Positions 33,391 through 42,219 of a stretch of 64,000 bases of DNA are shown here, piece after piece. Source of the DNA: Fulvivirga imtechensis AK7 (GTDB taxonomy: Bacteria; Bacteroidota; Bacteroidia; Cytophagales; Cyclobacteriaceae); the NCBI RefSeq assembly GCF_000331535.1, contig NZ_AMZN01000070.1, positions 62,001-126,000 of the forward strand. Reading direction: 5' to 3'. The stretch's first letter is position 1. Each line of letters starts with the position of its first letter. The position numbers and the translations under genes were made by a program. The notes under the pieces are model-generated. The model was not told the origin of the DNA, did not search any database, and worked only from the letters and a program-made list of their open reading frames with translations.

Positions 33391-34112
33391 TTTCTACTGC
33401 TTAGAATTAATTTTGTCAACAACAGCATGAGTATGATCACACTCAGAAAATAAATAACATCCCGTGTATCGATCAACCCCTTGCTCAGTGAGTTATAATG
33501 ATAGATGATACCAAGCTGTTCCAGAAAGGCTGAAAAAACACCCCAATCGTTGATAGAAGCGATCGATTCAAATCCTGAATAAGTGATAAAGCATAAAAAC
33601 ACAGCCACTATAAATGATACGATCTGATTGGTACTAATAGCAGAAGCGAAAATACCTATGGAAGTAAAAACGCCCCCTAAAAGCAGTAATCCAATGTAGG
33701 AACCCATAACACCGGCTGTATCAATATTACCTATAGGGTTCCCAAGCTGGTAAACAGACCAATAGTAGATCAGGGTAGGTACAATAGAAAAAATCACCAA
33801 ACTAACCCCTGAAAAATATTTCCCAAGGATAATCTGCCAATCGGAAAGCGGTTTGGTCAATAGAAGCTCTATGGTGCCCGACTTTTTTTCCTCGGCAAAC
33901 ATACGCATGGTGATAGCTGGTATCAAAAACATAAATACATATGGACCTAGTCTAAACAAGGTCTCCATATCGGCATAGCCATACTCTAATACTGATGTTT
34001 CCGGAAACACCCACATCAACAGGCCAATGCCTGTAAGAAACACGGCAATAACAATATATGCAATAAGAGAGTCCAGAAAGCTGTTCAGCTCTTTAATAAA
34101 TACCTGGATCAT
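33384..34112 (-). CDS. gldF: Gliding-associated ABC transporter permease GldF
   Basis: A six-helix ABC-2 type permease. The N-terminal VFIKELNSFLDSLIAYIVIA is the typical inner-membrane start, followed by the coupling segment ITMRMFAEEKKSGTIELLLT, which is diagnostic of this permease class, and hydrophobic helices such as GVSLVIFSIVPTLIYYWSVY and ISFLSVIILMLLLTKL near the end. 242 residues, standard. Overlaps of 4 bases with gldA and 7 with gldG show one transcription-translation unit. Confidence 0.92.
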   Translation of the reverse strand: MIQVFIKELNSFLDSLIAYIVIAVFLTGIGLLMWVFPETSVLEYGYADMETLFRLGPYVFMFLIPAITMRMFAEEKKSGTIELLLTKPLSDWQIILGKYFSGVSLVIFSIVPTLIYYWSVYQLGNPIGNIDTAGVMGSYIGLLLLGGVFTSIGIFASAISTNQIVSFIVAVFLCFITYSGFESIASINDWGVFSAFLEQLGIIYHYNSLSKGLIDTRDVIYFLSVIILMLLLTKLILSSRKW

Positions 34113-35035
34113 TGATCTCCTCCCTGTTTTGTAAGCTCATGAAAGATGTTCTCCATGGTTATTTCCTGCTGTTGCAGCCCTAGCAATGTATAGTTATTAT
34201 CTGAGGCATATTTAAAGATAGCCGGGCGCACATCGGCCTCTGCATGCGCTTTTATTAAATATTTATTTTTTGGCTGCGATTCCACTGTAAGGATACCTTC
34301 GATGACCTTAAGCCTGGCAATATCAATCGCCTCCGCAAATTCAGCACTGATTATAGCCACTTTGGTTTGTGAAGTTTTCAGTTGGTCGATGGCATCGTCA
34401 GCCACTATTTTACCCTTGTTGATCACTACTACCCTGTCACACAATGCCTGTACTTCCTGCATGATGTGCGTTGAAAAGATCACGGTCTTGTTCTTACTGA
34501 TACTTTTAATCAGGCTCCTGATCTCAATGATCTGGTTAGGGTCTAAACCTGTGGTAGGCTCATCCAAAATCAGCACCTGTGGGTCATGGATAAGAGACTG
34601 AGCCAACCCAACCCGCTGACGATACCCCTTGGAGAGGGCCTCTATCCTCTTATTCTGCTCCCGGGTAAGGCCACAAAGCTCGATCATCTCACCAATCCTT
34701 CCTTTAAGCTTACCGCCTTTTAGCCCATGCAGCTTTCCTATAAACCGAAGATACTCCCTTACGTACATTTCCAGGTAAAGAGGGTTATGCTCCGGCAGGT
34801 AACCAATGGTTTTTCGAACTTCTTTTGATTGCTCCACCACATTATAGCCACTTACCTCTACCACGCCTTCATCAGGGGGTAAGTAACAGGTAGCAATTTT
34901 CATTGTGGTGGACTTACCCGCACCGTTGGGCCCGAGGAACCCCAGGATCTCGCCTTCCTGAACATTAAATGATATATTATCGATGGCCTTTTGTGTACCA
35001 AATACCTTTGTAAGATTTTTGACCTGTATCGACAT
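34109..35035 (-). CDS. gldA: Gliding-associated ABC transporter ATPase GldA
   Basis: The ABC ATPase has Walker A FLGPNGAGKSTTMKIATCYL, Q-loop TIGYLPEHNPLY, signature SKGYRQRVGLAQSL, Walker B VLILDEPTTGLDP and the switch His in IFSTHIMQEV. About 75 C-terminal residues form the extra domain seen in GldA. 308 residues. It is the first gene of gldA-gldF-gldG-DUF4340, so this cell is expected to carry the gliding machinery, in line with the T9SS-sorted amidase at 9049. Confidence 0.93.
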   Translation of the reverse strand: MSIQVKNLTKVFGTQKAIDNISFNVQEGEILGFLGPNGAGKSTTMKIATCYLPPDEGVVEVSGYNVVEQSKEVRKTIGYLPEHNPLYLEMYVREYLRFIGKLHGLKGGKLKGRIGEMIELCGLTREQNKRIEALSKGYRQRVGLAQSLIHDPQVLILDEPTTGLDPNQIIEIRSLIKSISKNKTVIFSTHIMQEVQALCDRVVVINKGKIVADDAIDQLKTSQTKVAIISAEFAEAIDIARLKVIEGILTVESQPKNKYLIKAHAEADVRPAIFKYASDNNYTLLGLQQQEITMENIFHELTKQGGDQ

Positions 35036-35489
35036 AGCACTAATTGAACGACAAAACTATTAAGATGATGTCAGTATGGCAAAGTTTTTTTTAGTTCTCC
35101 ATTTACTAGGGTTCGCAATTCTACGTTTTAAGTCCTCCAAGGTACTAATTCGTGTTTGTAAGAAAACTCTAAGTGGCTTTAAGAAAATGTCAAGGTCAAG
35201 GCTTGCGAAGGGCCAAAAAGCGGAGTCCCGTACAGTTGTTACAGTTGTCGGAATGAGCATATTTGGGGCGAGCGTTGGCGTTTTCTCACAATTTACCTCC
35301 ATTCTCCTTTCCGTAGGTATGTAATAATAGAAAATCGCTGCAATTCCTTCCCTGGGGCAAGCTCTGAGGCAAACCCGGCGGAGAGGCATAGCAACCAAAA
35401 AAGTTTCCTTAGTGATTCTTAGCTAATTTTAAAAAAATTGTAACCTTTTACTTCATGGTGTATCCAATGGCAAACAAACCTATAAAACT
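35036..35489. other. Spacer between gldA and a membrane-protein operon, with a MITE copy
   Basis: It holds MITE copy 3 (35151-35289) and otherwise no recognisable gene. The two flanking genes are divergent, so promoters for both must lie here; I cannot place them with confidence. Confidence 0.45.
35151..35289 (+). repeat. MITE-like element, copy 3
   Basis: It starts CGTGTTTGTAAGAAAACTCT with AAGTGGCTTTAAGAAAATGT, and ends in GAGCGTTGGCGTTTTCTCAC. AATT flanks it on both sides (35147-35150 and 35290-35293), consistent with part of a target duplication. The centre has diverged (extra ACAGTTGT tandem), so this is an older copy. Confidence 0.7.
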
Positions 35490-35828
35490 ATGATATACGG
35501 AAGTATTGTCCTGTTTGCTCTGGCCGCTGTCTTAGGATTGATCATTGCGGCTGCTATTTTTAAAGGTAAAGAGACACCCAAGCCCGCTGTCTATGCGCAT
35601 GGTGCTATCGCAGCAATTGGGCTCGTATTACTGGTGCTTTACGCGCTGCAAAATCCCACAAATTATCCCCAGGTAAGCCTGATTATTTTTGTGATAGCCG
35701 CATTGGGAGGATTTTACCTTTTTGCAAATGACATGAAGAAAAAACCAGGTCCAAAGCCAGTTGTTATCATTCATGCTCTTGCCGCTGTAACGGCCTTTAC
35801 TTTATTGCTGTTATTCGTTTTGATGTAA
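35490..35828 (+). CDS. Small integral membrane protein, four helices
   Basis: The 112-residue protein is almost entirely membrane helices: SIVLFALAAVLGLIIAAAIF, HGAIAAIGLVLLVLYALQ, LIIFVIAALGGFYLFA and IHALAAVTAFTLLLLFVLM, joined by short basic loops (KGKETPKP, KKKPGPKP). I do not recognise a named family. It heads a three-gene unit with a DUF2231 membrane protein (6 bases downstream) and a sigma factor. The paired helices with HA-AA-motifs resemble haem-binding or redox membrane proteins, but that is speculation. Confidence 0.72.
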   Translation: MIYGSIVLFALAAVLGLIIAAAIFKGKETPKPAVYAHGAIAAIGLVLLVLYALQNPTNYPQVSLIIFVIAALGGFYLFANDMKKKPGPKPVVIIHALAAVTAFTLLLLFVLM

Positions 35829-35834
35829 CTATAA

Positions 35835-36287
35835 ATGTATATCAAAAAACATCCACTGCACCTGATGCTGGTTCACTTCCCTGTGGGACTGCTACCTATG
35901 GATCTTTTCTGTAGTATATTGGCTTTAAGAACGGATGACCGCACATTTCTATTCGCAGGTTTTTATGCGCTGGCCGGCGCTGTTGTGTTTGGCTGGCTTG
36001 CAGTCATTACAGGTACTATTGATCTGATAACATGGAAAGGTAACGATGCCAAAGAAGATCAAAAAGTAATAGGCAAAGGCCTGATCCACGGGGGTATTCA
36101 GATCATAGTGATCATGATATATACAGGCTTGGCCTTTCTGGAGAATTATCCCTATCTTGAATATCCCGCTACAGGTGTGGTGGTAACAAAAACAGTTTTG
36201 GTAATGTCAATGTTCATTGGCAATTATTTCGGTGGTGAGCTGGTATTGAAGCATTTGATTAAAAAGAAAAGTAACGGGAGGCAATAG
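35835..36287 (+). CDS. DUF2231 family membrane protein
   Basis: Four membrane helices with the DUF2231 hallmark near the N-terminus, HPLHLMLVHFPVGLLPMDLF, and later FGWLAVITGTIDLITWKGND and GKGLIHGGIQIIVIMIYTGL. The conserved His residues in the helices suggest haem or metal binding; the function is unknown. 150 residues. Its TAG stop overlaps the GTG start of the sigma factor gene by one base. Confidence 0.8.
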   Translation: MYIKKHPLHLMLVHFPVGLLPMDLFCSILALRTDDRTFLFAGFYALAGAVVFGWLAVITGTIDLITWKGNDAKEDQKVIGKGLIHGGIQIIVIMIYTGLAFLENYPYLEYPATGVVVTKTVLVMSMFIGNYFGGELVLKHLIKKKSNGRQ

Positions 36288-36919
36288 TGAAAGAAGTTGA
36301 TATTTTACAGGAAAGCTCCGACAATGCAATTATTCGTAGGATAGTTAATGGGAGCAAGCATGAATTTGAGCTTCTGATACGCAGGTTTAACCAGCAACTA
36401 TTTCGCATTGGAGTAGCATACCTGAAAGACGAGCATGACGTACAGGATGCTATGCAATCTGCATATCTCAAGGCATATGAAAAATTACCGTCTTTTCGTG
36501 CCGAATCAACATTTTCCACCTGGCTGATCAGGATCATGATCAATGAATGCCTGTTGCTTATCAGAAAAAATGAGCGCCAGGAACCACAGCAAAACCACGA
36601 CTACCTCGAAACTTACGAGCCGGATGGCGCACAAGCATTAATTACCACCGAAATGAAAGAGATCCTCGAAAAAGCAATCCTCACGCTGCCGGAAAAATAC
36701 CGTGCAGTATATATTTTCAGAGCCCTAAACGAATATTCCACTCTCGACACGGCCGAATACCTCGGGCTGACCACAGAAAATGTAAAAGTTCGATTTCACC
36801 GGGCCAAGCAACTTCTCAAAGATGAGATCCTGAAACAGACCGGCACCATTGAAGCATTTTCCTTCCTCGGCAAACGATGCGAAAAATTAACCCAGGCTAT
36901 GATGAAGATGATTAGGTGA
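36287..36919 (+). CDS. ECF-type RNA polymerase sigma factor
   Basis: Region 2 is FELLIRRFNQQLFRIGVAYL followed by DVQDAMQSAYLKAYEKLPSF (core binding and -10 recognition), and region 4 is LPEKYRAVYIFRALNEYS with LGLTTENVKVRFHRAKQLLK as helix-turn-helix. 210 residues. It starts at GTG 36287, one base overlapping the DUF2231 stop, so it is translated with two membrane proteins. No anti-sigma factor of the usual type is visible; the membrane proteins may fill that place. Confidence 0.9.
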   Translation: MKEVDILQESSDNAIIRRIVNGSKHEFELLIRRFNQQLFRIGVAYLKDEHDVQDAMQSAYLKAYEKLPSFRAESTFSTWLIRIMINECLLLIRKNERQEPQQNHDYLETYEPDGAQALITTEMKEILEKAILTLPEKYRAVYIFRALNEYSTLDTAEYLGLTTENVKVRFHRAKQLLKDEILKQTGTIEAFSFLGKRCEKLTQAMMKMIR

Positions 36920-37190
36920 TTATTATTGGTTATTGATTAATGGTTATTTGTTTGTTGAGTGACGGAAATAAGTTGACCGTTTTACGGGGTTAAAAACAAA
37001 CTCAGTATAATGGCAAGAACAGAAGAATTTCTAAAGAAGCTTCCCAACGAATAAATCGTTATTTTAGAACCGAAACTCCAAACATCAAACTTCAAACACA
37101 AAACGGTTAACAGTAAAACTTTTCGTCAGAACTTTTGTGCTATAATTAGATGTTTATAATTTTTGTGATTGTTTTGAAAAAATAGGACTC
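36920..37190. other. AT-rich spacer before the thioredoxin-fold gene
   Basis: I see no gene. A 14-codon frame at 37010 (MARTEEFLKKLPNE) is followed by a stop and is probably chance. The promoter of the next gene should lie near 37140-37170. Confidence 0.3.
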
Positions 37191-38618
37191 ATGAAAAAGC
37201 TTCTGACTTTATATTCAGCACTACTGCTTTTCACTTTTGCCCAGGCCCAGGAAGGTTATAATATAGATTTTAAAGTTGAGGGTCTTTCTGATACTACTGT
37301 CTATCTGGGTAATTTTTTTGGTGAAAGCACTTATGTAAAGGATACTGCCCACGTCAATAGTAAAGGTGAATTTTCCTTTTCAGGTACAAAAAAGCTGGAA
37401 GAGGGCGTCTATTTCCTGGTATTAAATAAAACGCGCCTTTTCGATATCATGGTGAGCGATGATCAGCATTTCAGCATGACAACCACTCACCCGGAATATG
37501 TACCAAATATGAAAGTGACAGGGGACGCAGAAAATGAAGTGTTTTTTAAAAACCTGCTATTTAACAGCGCCAGAAATGAAGAAGCTCAGCCTTTTGTAAC
37601 GGTGCTTAGAGACAGTACCAGCACAGAAGCTGCGAAAGCCGCTGCCAAAGAAAATCTCGAAAAGATCAACCAAAAGGTCATTGCTTACCAGGAAGGTATT
37701 CTGAAAGAACGCCCGAAAAGCCTGATGGCTAAGGTTATAAGAGCCAACAAGCGTATTGATATCCCTGAGGCGCCACTTCTTCCCGGTGGAAAGGTGGATT
37801 CCACCTTTAGCTACCGCTACTATAAGGCTCATTATTGGGACAACTTTGATCTTTCCGATCCAGCCATGCTAAGGCTTTCGGAGCCTATGTACAGAAAAAA
37901 AGTGGAAGATTACCTGGACAGACTACTTATCCAGCACCCGGACACACTGACAAAGGCTATTTTTCAATTGGCAGACAAAGCCAAGAGCAGTAAAGACACC
38001 TATAAATACCTGGTTTGGACAGCAACGATCAAATACCAAAACCCTGAGATCATGGGGCTGGATGAGGTATTTGTTAACCTGTACGACAAATATTTCGCCA
38101 GCGGTGAGATGGACTACTGGGCCAATGAGCAATTGAAAAACAACCTGAAAGAAAGAGCCGATCAATTGCGACTAAGCCTGGTAGGCAAAAAGGCCCCTAA
38201 TCTGATCATGCTTGACGAGAACCTGAGAGCGCAATCACTACACGATCTGAAAAATAAATATACCATCATCTATTTTTATGATCCCGATTGCGGTCACTGC
38301 AAAAAGGAAACCCCGAAGCTGAGTGACTTCGCTGACAAAACTACGTTTGACGTTGGCATCTATGCGGTGTCTGCAGATACTTCAATGGCCAAGATGAAGA
38401 AGTACATTAATGACATGAATATGAGCAAATGGATAACAGTGAACGGCCCGAGAACCTACACTGAGCATTATCAAAAGCTTTATGATGCATTCACCACTCC
38501 AACTATCTATGTACTTGACAACAGAAAGACCATTATTGCCAAGAAAATACCTGCTGAAAGGCTGGAAGATTTCCTAACAAGATATGAAGAGATGGAGGCC
38601 AGGAGAAAAGAAGAATAA
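37191..38618 (+). CDS. Periplasmic thioredoxin-fold protein with DUF4369 and CGHC motif
   Basis: A signal peptide (LLTLYSALLLFTFAQAQ) is followed by a DUF4369 domain (about 20-115, GYNIDFKVEGLSDTTVYLGN), a helical middle (about 130-320) and a TlpA/AhpC-like thioredoxin fold (about 325-470) with the redox pair in YFYDPDCGHCKKETPKLSDF. The cis-proline segment is FTTPTIYVLD. It should reduce or shuffle disulfides in the periplasm. The N-terminal domain is typical of Bacteroidota envelope proteins. 475 residues, alone. Confidence 0.88.
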   Translation: MKKLLTLYSALLLFTFAQAQEGYNIDFKVEGLSDTTVYLGNFFGESTYVKDTAHVNSKGEFSFSGTKKLEEGVYFLVLNKTRLFDIMVSDDQHFSMTTTHPEYVPNMKVTGDAENEVFFKNLLFNSARNEEAQPFVTVLRDSTSTEAAKAAAKENLEKINQKVIAYQEGILKERPKSLMAKVIRANKRIDIPEAPLLPGGKVDSTFSYRYYKAHYWDNFDLSDPAMLRLSEPMYRKKVEDYLDRLLIQHPDTLTKAIFQLADKAKSSKDTYKYLVWTATIKYQNPEIMGLDEVFVNLYDKYFASGEMDYWANEQLKNNLKERADQLRLSLVGKKAPNLIMLDENLRAQSLHDLKNKYTIIYFYDPDCGHCKKETPKLSDFADKTTFDVGIYAVSADTSMAKMKKYINDMNMSKWITVNGPRTYTEHYQKLYDAFTTPTIYVLDNRKTIIAKKIPAERLEDFLTRYEEMEARRKEE

Positions 38619-38685
38619 TAAACCATAACCTTTCAGGGCCAACACCCGTTTTAAATTGTAAGGTCAATAACAAAACAATAACAAC

Positions 38686-39147
38686 ATGTCTTTTATTAAC
38701 AAGCTATTCGGAAAGAAGAAGAAGGAATTCAGGGCTACCTGTGATATCAGTAAAGAGCCAGTCGAAAAGGGTTTCGGCTACCTGCTCACTACATCACAAA
38801 TTGTATCATCCAAAAAATTCTGGGATAATGTGATGACAGAACCTGAGACTATGTCTTACACGATATCCCATTTCAAAAATCAGGATAAGACCGCTACACA
38901 GATGCGGAATATGATCTTTGAAAAGTATAGCAACTCCGACAAGTCGTGGATGATCTCTGACTCGTACATCCAACTGTTTGAAGTAGATAGAGAAGAAGCA
39001 CGAAAGCATGCCCGCAACTGGTGGGAGCATGACGGCAACTATTCTCTTGAAACCTCCGGCACAGCGGTAGAGACCATGAAGGAGGAAGACTACAGGGAGA
39101 TGCGTAAATATGCCGTGATGGAAGCCGGCAGAGAAAGGGTGGCATAA
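38686..39147 (+). CDS. Hypothetical protein
   Basis: I do not recognise this 153-residue soluble protein. It starts with a basic segment (KLFGKKKKEFRATC), has one Cys at about 19, and ends with acidic and basic helices (VDREEARKHARNWWEHDGNY). No signal peptide or membrane helix. Codon use looks like the neighbours and the frame is intact, so it is probably a real gene. It lies downstream of the thioredoxin-fold gene after 67 bases. Confidence 0.6.
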   Translation: MSFINKLFGKKKKEFRATCDISKEPVEKGFGYLLTTSQIVSSKKFWDNVMTEPETMSYTISHFKNQDKTATQMRNMIFEKYSNSDKSWMISDSYIQLFEVDREEARKHARNWWEHDGNYSLETSGTAVETMKEEDYREMRKYAVMEAGRERVA

Positions 39148-39480
39148 GCCACCTTACCAGTAAAATTCACAAAAACACAGCATCCTTCGTTTCGGCAACC
39201 ACACCATATTGTCGATGAATCTGAAATTAAAGTGAACCTGCTGCCATTCGTAGCGTCTTATATTGCGCTTGCCACTGGGTAATGCTAAAAGACGCCTAAT
39301 CTGTTTATTAATTAGCGTCTCTAAGAAAACGTCAATGTCGGCGTTATCCCAAAAATGCTCTCGTACCCCAGTACGCTGCGCTTTTTGGCATTTCATCCCG
39401 CTGTTTGGCGGGAACGTTTTCTTACAGACACCAATTAACGGATTTTAAGCAGTCTAATCACTGAAAATTTTGATTCACAC
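39148..39480. other. Spacer with MITE copy 4
   Basis: Apart from MITE copy 4 (39316-39432) no gene or terminator is evident. The glycosyltransferase gene starts at 39481. Confidence 0.4.
39316..39432 (-). repeat. MITE-like element, copy 4
   Basis: Both ends are well kept: left CGTCTCTAAGAAAACGTCAA, right (reverse complement) GGTGTCTGTAAGAAAACGTT. AATTA flanks it on both sides (39310-39314 and 39433-39437). It is shorter than the others because the AAGTGGCTTTAAGAAAA block is missing. Confidence 0.8.
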
Positions 39481-40764
39481 ATGAAAATAATTCTGTTTTC
39501 CATAGGAACAAGAGGTGACATGGAGCCTTTTCTCGCTATCGCTCAAATCCTGAAACAGCGAAACTATAACGTCATTTGTGTTTTTCCGGAGCAGTTTCGA
39601 AATGTTGTAGAACAGGCCGGGCTAGCTTTTGAAGGGTTTGGTAAGCACTTTCTCGACCTCCTGGAAAGTATGGAAGGCAAAAAGCTCATGGGTGCCCAGG
39701 GTTCGTTTTTTTCGCGCATAAAAACGATCATGAAAATCTCAAAGGCCATGATGAAAATTCATAGAGAGCTGATCGAGGCACAATATGAGATCATTGTACG
39801 GGAGAAACCCGACAGGGTTCTCTACCACTCGAAATGTCTGTACCCGGTAGTATGGGGCATGGCCAACCCCGGAAAGGCCATTCTGGTGAGTCCGCTCCCC
39901 TGTATTTTACATGAAACCAGGCACCGCTCCGTATTGGGAATAAAGGGCAATGCTAATTTAGGGCCAGCCCTCAACAGATTCAGCTATTGGTTGGCAAATA
40001 CCGTTCGCTCTTTTGTTATTCATAAACAAACCAAGTCTTATCAAAAAGAATTGGACGGAGTAAAGTTCTCACCTATCAGGATCAAAAAAGCATTGCTTCA
40101 CGATACAAAGACCTTTTACACTTTTTCTCCCAGTCTGTTTCCCAAACCGGACTATTGGCCACCACAGGCTGAGGTGGTTGGTTTTTACGAATTTGAAAAG
40201 GCTACAGACTGGCAACCTGGCACAGCGTTAACAGGTTTTATCAACAGATATAAAAAAATTGTTTTTATCACTTTTGGAAGCATGTCGAATGCAAAACCAG
40301 CAGAAAAAACAAGCATTATTATTGAGGTACTAAGAAAACATAAGATCCCCGCTATAATCAATACATCGTGGGGAGGTTTGATCGCTCCACCTCACTACCC
40401 TGACCATGTACATTTTGTTGAGAATATCCCCTACGACTGGGTATTTCAAAAGATGTATGCCGTGGTTCACCACGGTGGATCCGGCACAACCCACACTGCC
40501 CTCAAGTACGGTTGCCCATCGCTGATCACACCCCACATTGTCGATCAATATTTCTGGAACAGCCTGATATCACAATTGCGGCTTGGCCCGAAAGGGAGCC
40601 CTATCAACAAGCTCAATGAGCGTAATTTTGAATCACAACTCCTGGACCTATTGAATAATACTGTTTATAAAGCAAACGCCATCAGCATGGCAGAGCTTAT
40701 GAACATGGAAACAGATAAAGAGGTGCTATTTAAAAAAGTAGTGGCTGAGAACAATATTGAATAA
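39481..40764 (+). CDS. UDP-glycosyltransferase family (GT1-like) protein
   Basis: The GT-B fold enzyme starts ILFSIGTRGDMEPFLAIAQI and carries the donor-binding region EVVGFYEFEKATDWQPG plus VVHHGGSGTTHTALKYGCPS, LITPHIVDQYFWNSLISQL near the C-terminus, the family's UDP-sugar site. It resembles sterol or lipid glucosyltransferases and MurG-like enzymes. The acceptor is unknown; glycolipid synthesis is plausible. 427 residues, alone. No signal peptide, so it acts at the cytosolic membrane face. Confidence 0.85.
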   Translation: MKIILFSIGTRGDMEPFLAIAQILKQRNYNVICVFPEQFRNVVEQAGLAFEGFGKHFLDLLESMEGKKLMGAQGSFFSRIKTIMKISKAMMKIHRELIEAQYEIIVREKPDRVLYHSKCLYPVVWGMANPGKAILVSPLPCILHETRHRSVLGIKGNANLGPALNRFSYWLANTVRSFVIHKQTKSYQKELDGVKFSPIRIKKALLHDTKTFYTFSPSLFPKPDYWPPQAEVVGFYEFEKATDWQPGTALTGFINRYKKIVFITFGSMSNAKPAEKTSIIIEVLRKHKIPAIINTSWGGLIAPPHYPDHVHFVENIPYDWVFQKMYAVVHHGGSGTTHTALKYGCPSLITPHIVDQYFWNSLISQLRLGPKGSPINKLNERNFESQLLDLLNNTVYKANAISMAELMNMETDKEVLFKKVVAENNIE

Positions 40765-40874
40765 TTTTCAAAAAGCAGGATCCAAATTTTAAAAGACGCT
40801 AATTCTGGCTTTTTATCTACCTGGAACAATAAAACCATTATGATTTTTAAAGAAAATTATACTTATTGTAAGGT

Positions 40875-41309
40875 ATGAAAACAGTATTTGAAGAAGATTA
40901 CCTTATCTGCCACTTTGACGAAGAAAGCAAGGTATTGCATCATATCTGGAAAGATAAAGCCAAAGGCGACAACTTCCGAAAGGGTTTATTGAAGGTATAC
41001 GACACTTACATAGCCCTTAAAAAGGACCATCCGGGCCTGCATTGGCTGGCGGATACCAGAAAGCTATCAGTATTGCCACTAGCCGACCAACAGTGGCTTG
41101 ACGACACCTGGAATGAGCTTCTGTTTGTGCAGGCCGGAGTCAAAACTCATGCTGTGATCATTGGTGATGATGCGTTTGCCAAATATGCTATGGAAAAATT
41201 TAAGAACACCATGAATAAGCGCTACGCCAGCCAGCAGATTAAGCTAGAGACCTTCGTTGATGAGCGAGAGGCCTATGATTGGTTTAAGAAGCTAAATCGT
41301 GAAGGTTAG
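40875..41309 (+). CDS. Small soluble protein, SpoIIAA/STAS-like fold
   Basis: The 144-residue protein shows the pattern of SpoIIAA-like (UPF/DUF) proteins: alternating strands and helices with WLADTRKLSVLPLADQQWLD in the middle and MNKRYASQQIKLETFVDERE near the end. Family members of this type are found in Bacteroidota as stand-alone genes of unknown function. No catalytic residue is apparent. Confidence 0.6.
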   Translation: MKTVFEEDYLICHFDEESKVLHHIWKDKAKGDNFRKGLLKVYDTYIALKKDHPGLHWLADTRKLSVLPLADQQWLDDTWNELLFVQAGVKTHAVIIGDDAFAKYAMEKFKNTMNKRYASQQIKLETFVDEREAYDWFKKLNREG

Positions 41310-41375
41310 GCTAGCCTCTGTCTGGTTGCTTCGGCGAAACTGTGAACTGCGAAACTGCGAACCGTGAACTGAAAA

Positions 41376-42068
41376 CTATTTCCTTGGCTTCAACGGCCTC
41401 ACTTCAATATCTACATGGTGGTAGTTGGCCTGTGATTCCAGGCAGTGGACAATGGTACTGGCTATATCTTCAGGCATCATCATACCATCGTTGATGGTTA
41501 CTGAATCTATTTTATCAAAGAAGTTGGTTTTAACTGAGCCCGGGTAAACGCATGTGACCTTAATACCGAAGTTTCTCAGCTCCTTGTACATAGCATGTGA
41601 CAGTCCCATCACGGCATGTTTTGTAGCGCAATAAGCGGCCATATTAGGAATACCGGTATTACCTGCTATTGAAGAAATATTGATGATATGTCCTTCATCA
41701 TTAGCTTTCATTTGAGGGATTACCAATCTGCTACAATAGAAAATACCATCTACATTAGTTTCAAACATCTGATGCCACTGGTTTACTTCTATCTTTTCAA
41801 TTCCACCCTCGAAGCCCAGGCCGGCATTGTTTACCAAAATAGCAATATCCACCCCCAAATCGCTGATCGTAGCATCATATGAAGCATTTACTTCTTCTAC
41901 GTTTCTCACGTCCGTTTTATAGAAGTAATAATTGTCATGCTCCAGGTTGGCATTGGTCCTGCCCCACCCCGCTACTTTGCACCCTTTTTCTAATAGTGTC
42001 TTCACCGTGGCCAAACCTATTCCTTTACTTACTCCGGTTACTATAGCTACCTTATTCTTTAACTCCAT
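41376..42068 (-). CDS. Short-chain dehydrogenase/reductase
   Basis: A classical SDR of 230 residues: cofactor site VTGVSKGIGLATVKTL, NNAGLGFEGGIEKI, catalytic Ser in INISSIAGN, and the YxxxK motif as YCATKHAVMGL, followed by VYPGSVKTNFFDKI. The substrate is not deducible. It is transcribed toward the preceding STAS-like gene (convergent) and starts next to MITE copy 5. Confidence 0.92.
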   Translation of the reverse strand: MELKNKVAIVTGVSKGIGLATVKTLLEKGCKVAGWGRTNANLEHDNYYFYKTDVRNVEEVNASYDATISDLGVDIAILVNNAGLGFEGGIEKIEVNQWHQMFETNVDGIFYCSRLVIPQMKANDEGHIINISSIAGNTGIPNMAAYCATKHAVMGLSHAMYKELRNFGIKVTCVYPGSVKTNFFDKIDSVTINDGMMMPEDIASTIVHCLESQANYHHVDIEVRPLKPRK

Positions 42069-42078
42069 TGTTACTTAG

Positions 42079-42219
42079 TTTTTGTAAGAAAACTCTAAGT
42101 GGCTTTAAGAAAATGTCAAGGTCAAGGCTTGTGAAGTGCCAAAAAGCGGAGCGTACTGGGGTACGTGAGCATTTTTGGGACGAGCATAACGCAGACATTG
42201 GCGTTTTCTTATAGACACT
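42079..42219 (+). repeat. MITE-like element, copy 5
   Basis: The most complete copy: left end TTTTTGTAAGAAAACTCTAA, inner AAGTGGCTTTAAGAAAATGT, central palindrome built from CCAAAAAGCGGAGCGTACTG and GGGTACGTGAGCATTTTTGG, right end GACATTGGCGTTTTCTTATA with GACACT. ACTTA is repeated at both flanks (42073-42077, 42220-42224). The right end creates the TAG stop of the polyprenyl synthetase gene. Confidence 0.85.

Noticed and set aside
35151-35289. Open frame through MITE copy 3 as a small gene
   Set aside because: Similar frames appear in other copies only because the element is shared; its termini and target duplication explain the conservation.
37010-37054. Short frame MARTEEFLKKLPNE as a leader peptide
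   Set aside because: No terminator or antiterminator follows and the residues give no regulatory pattern.
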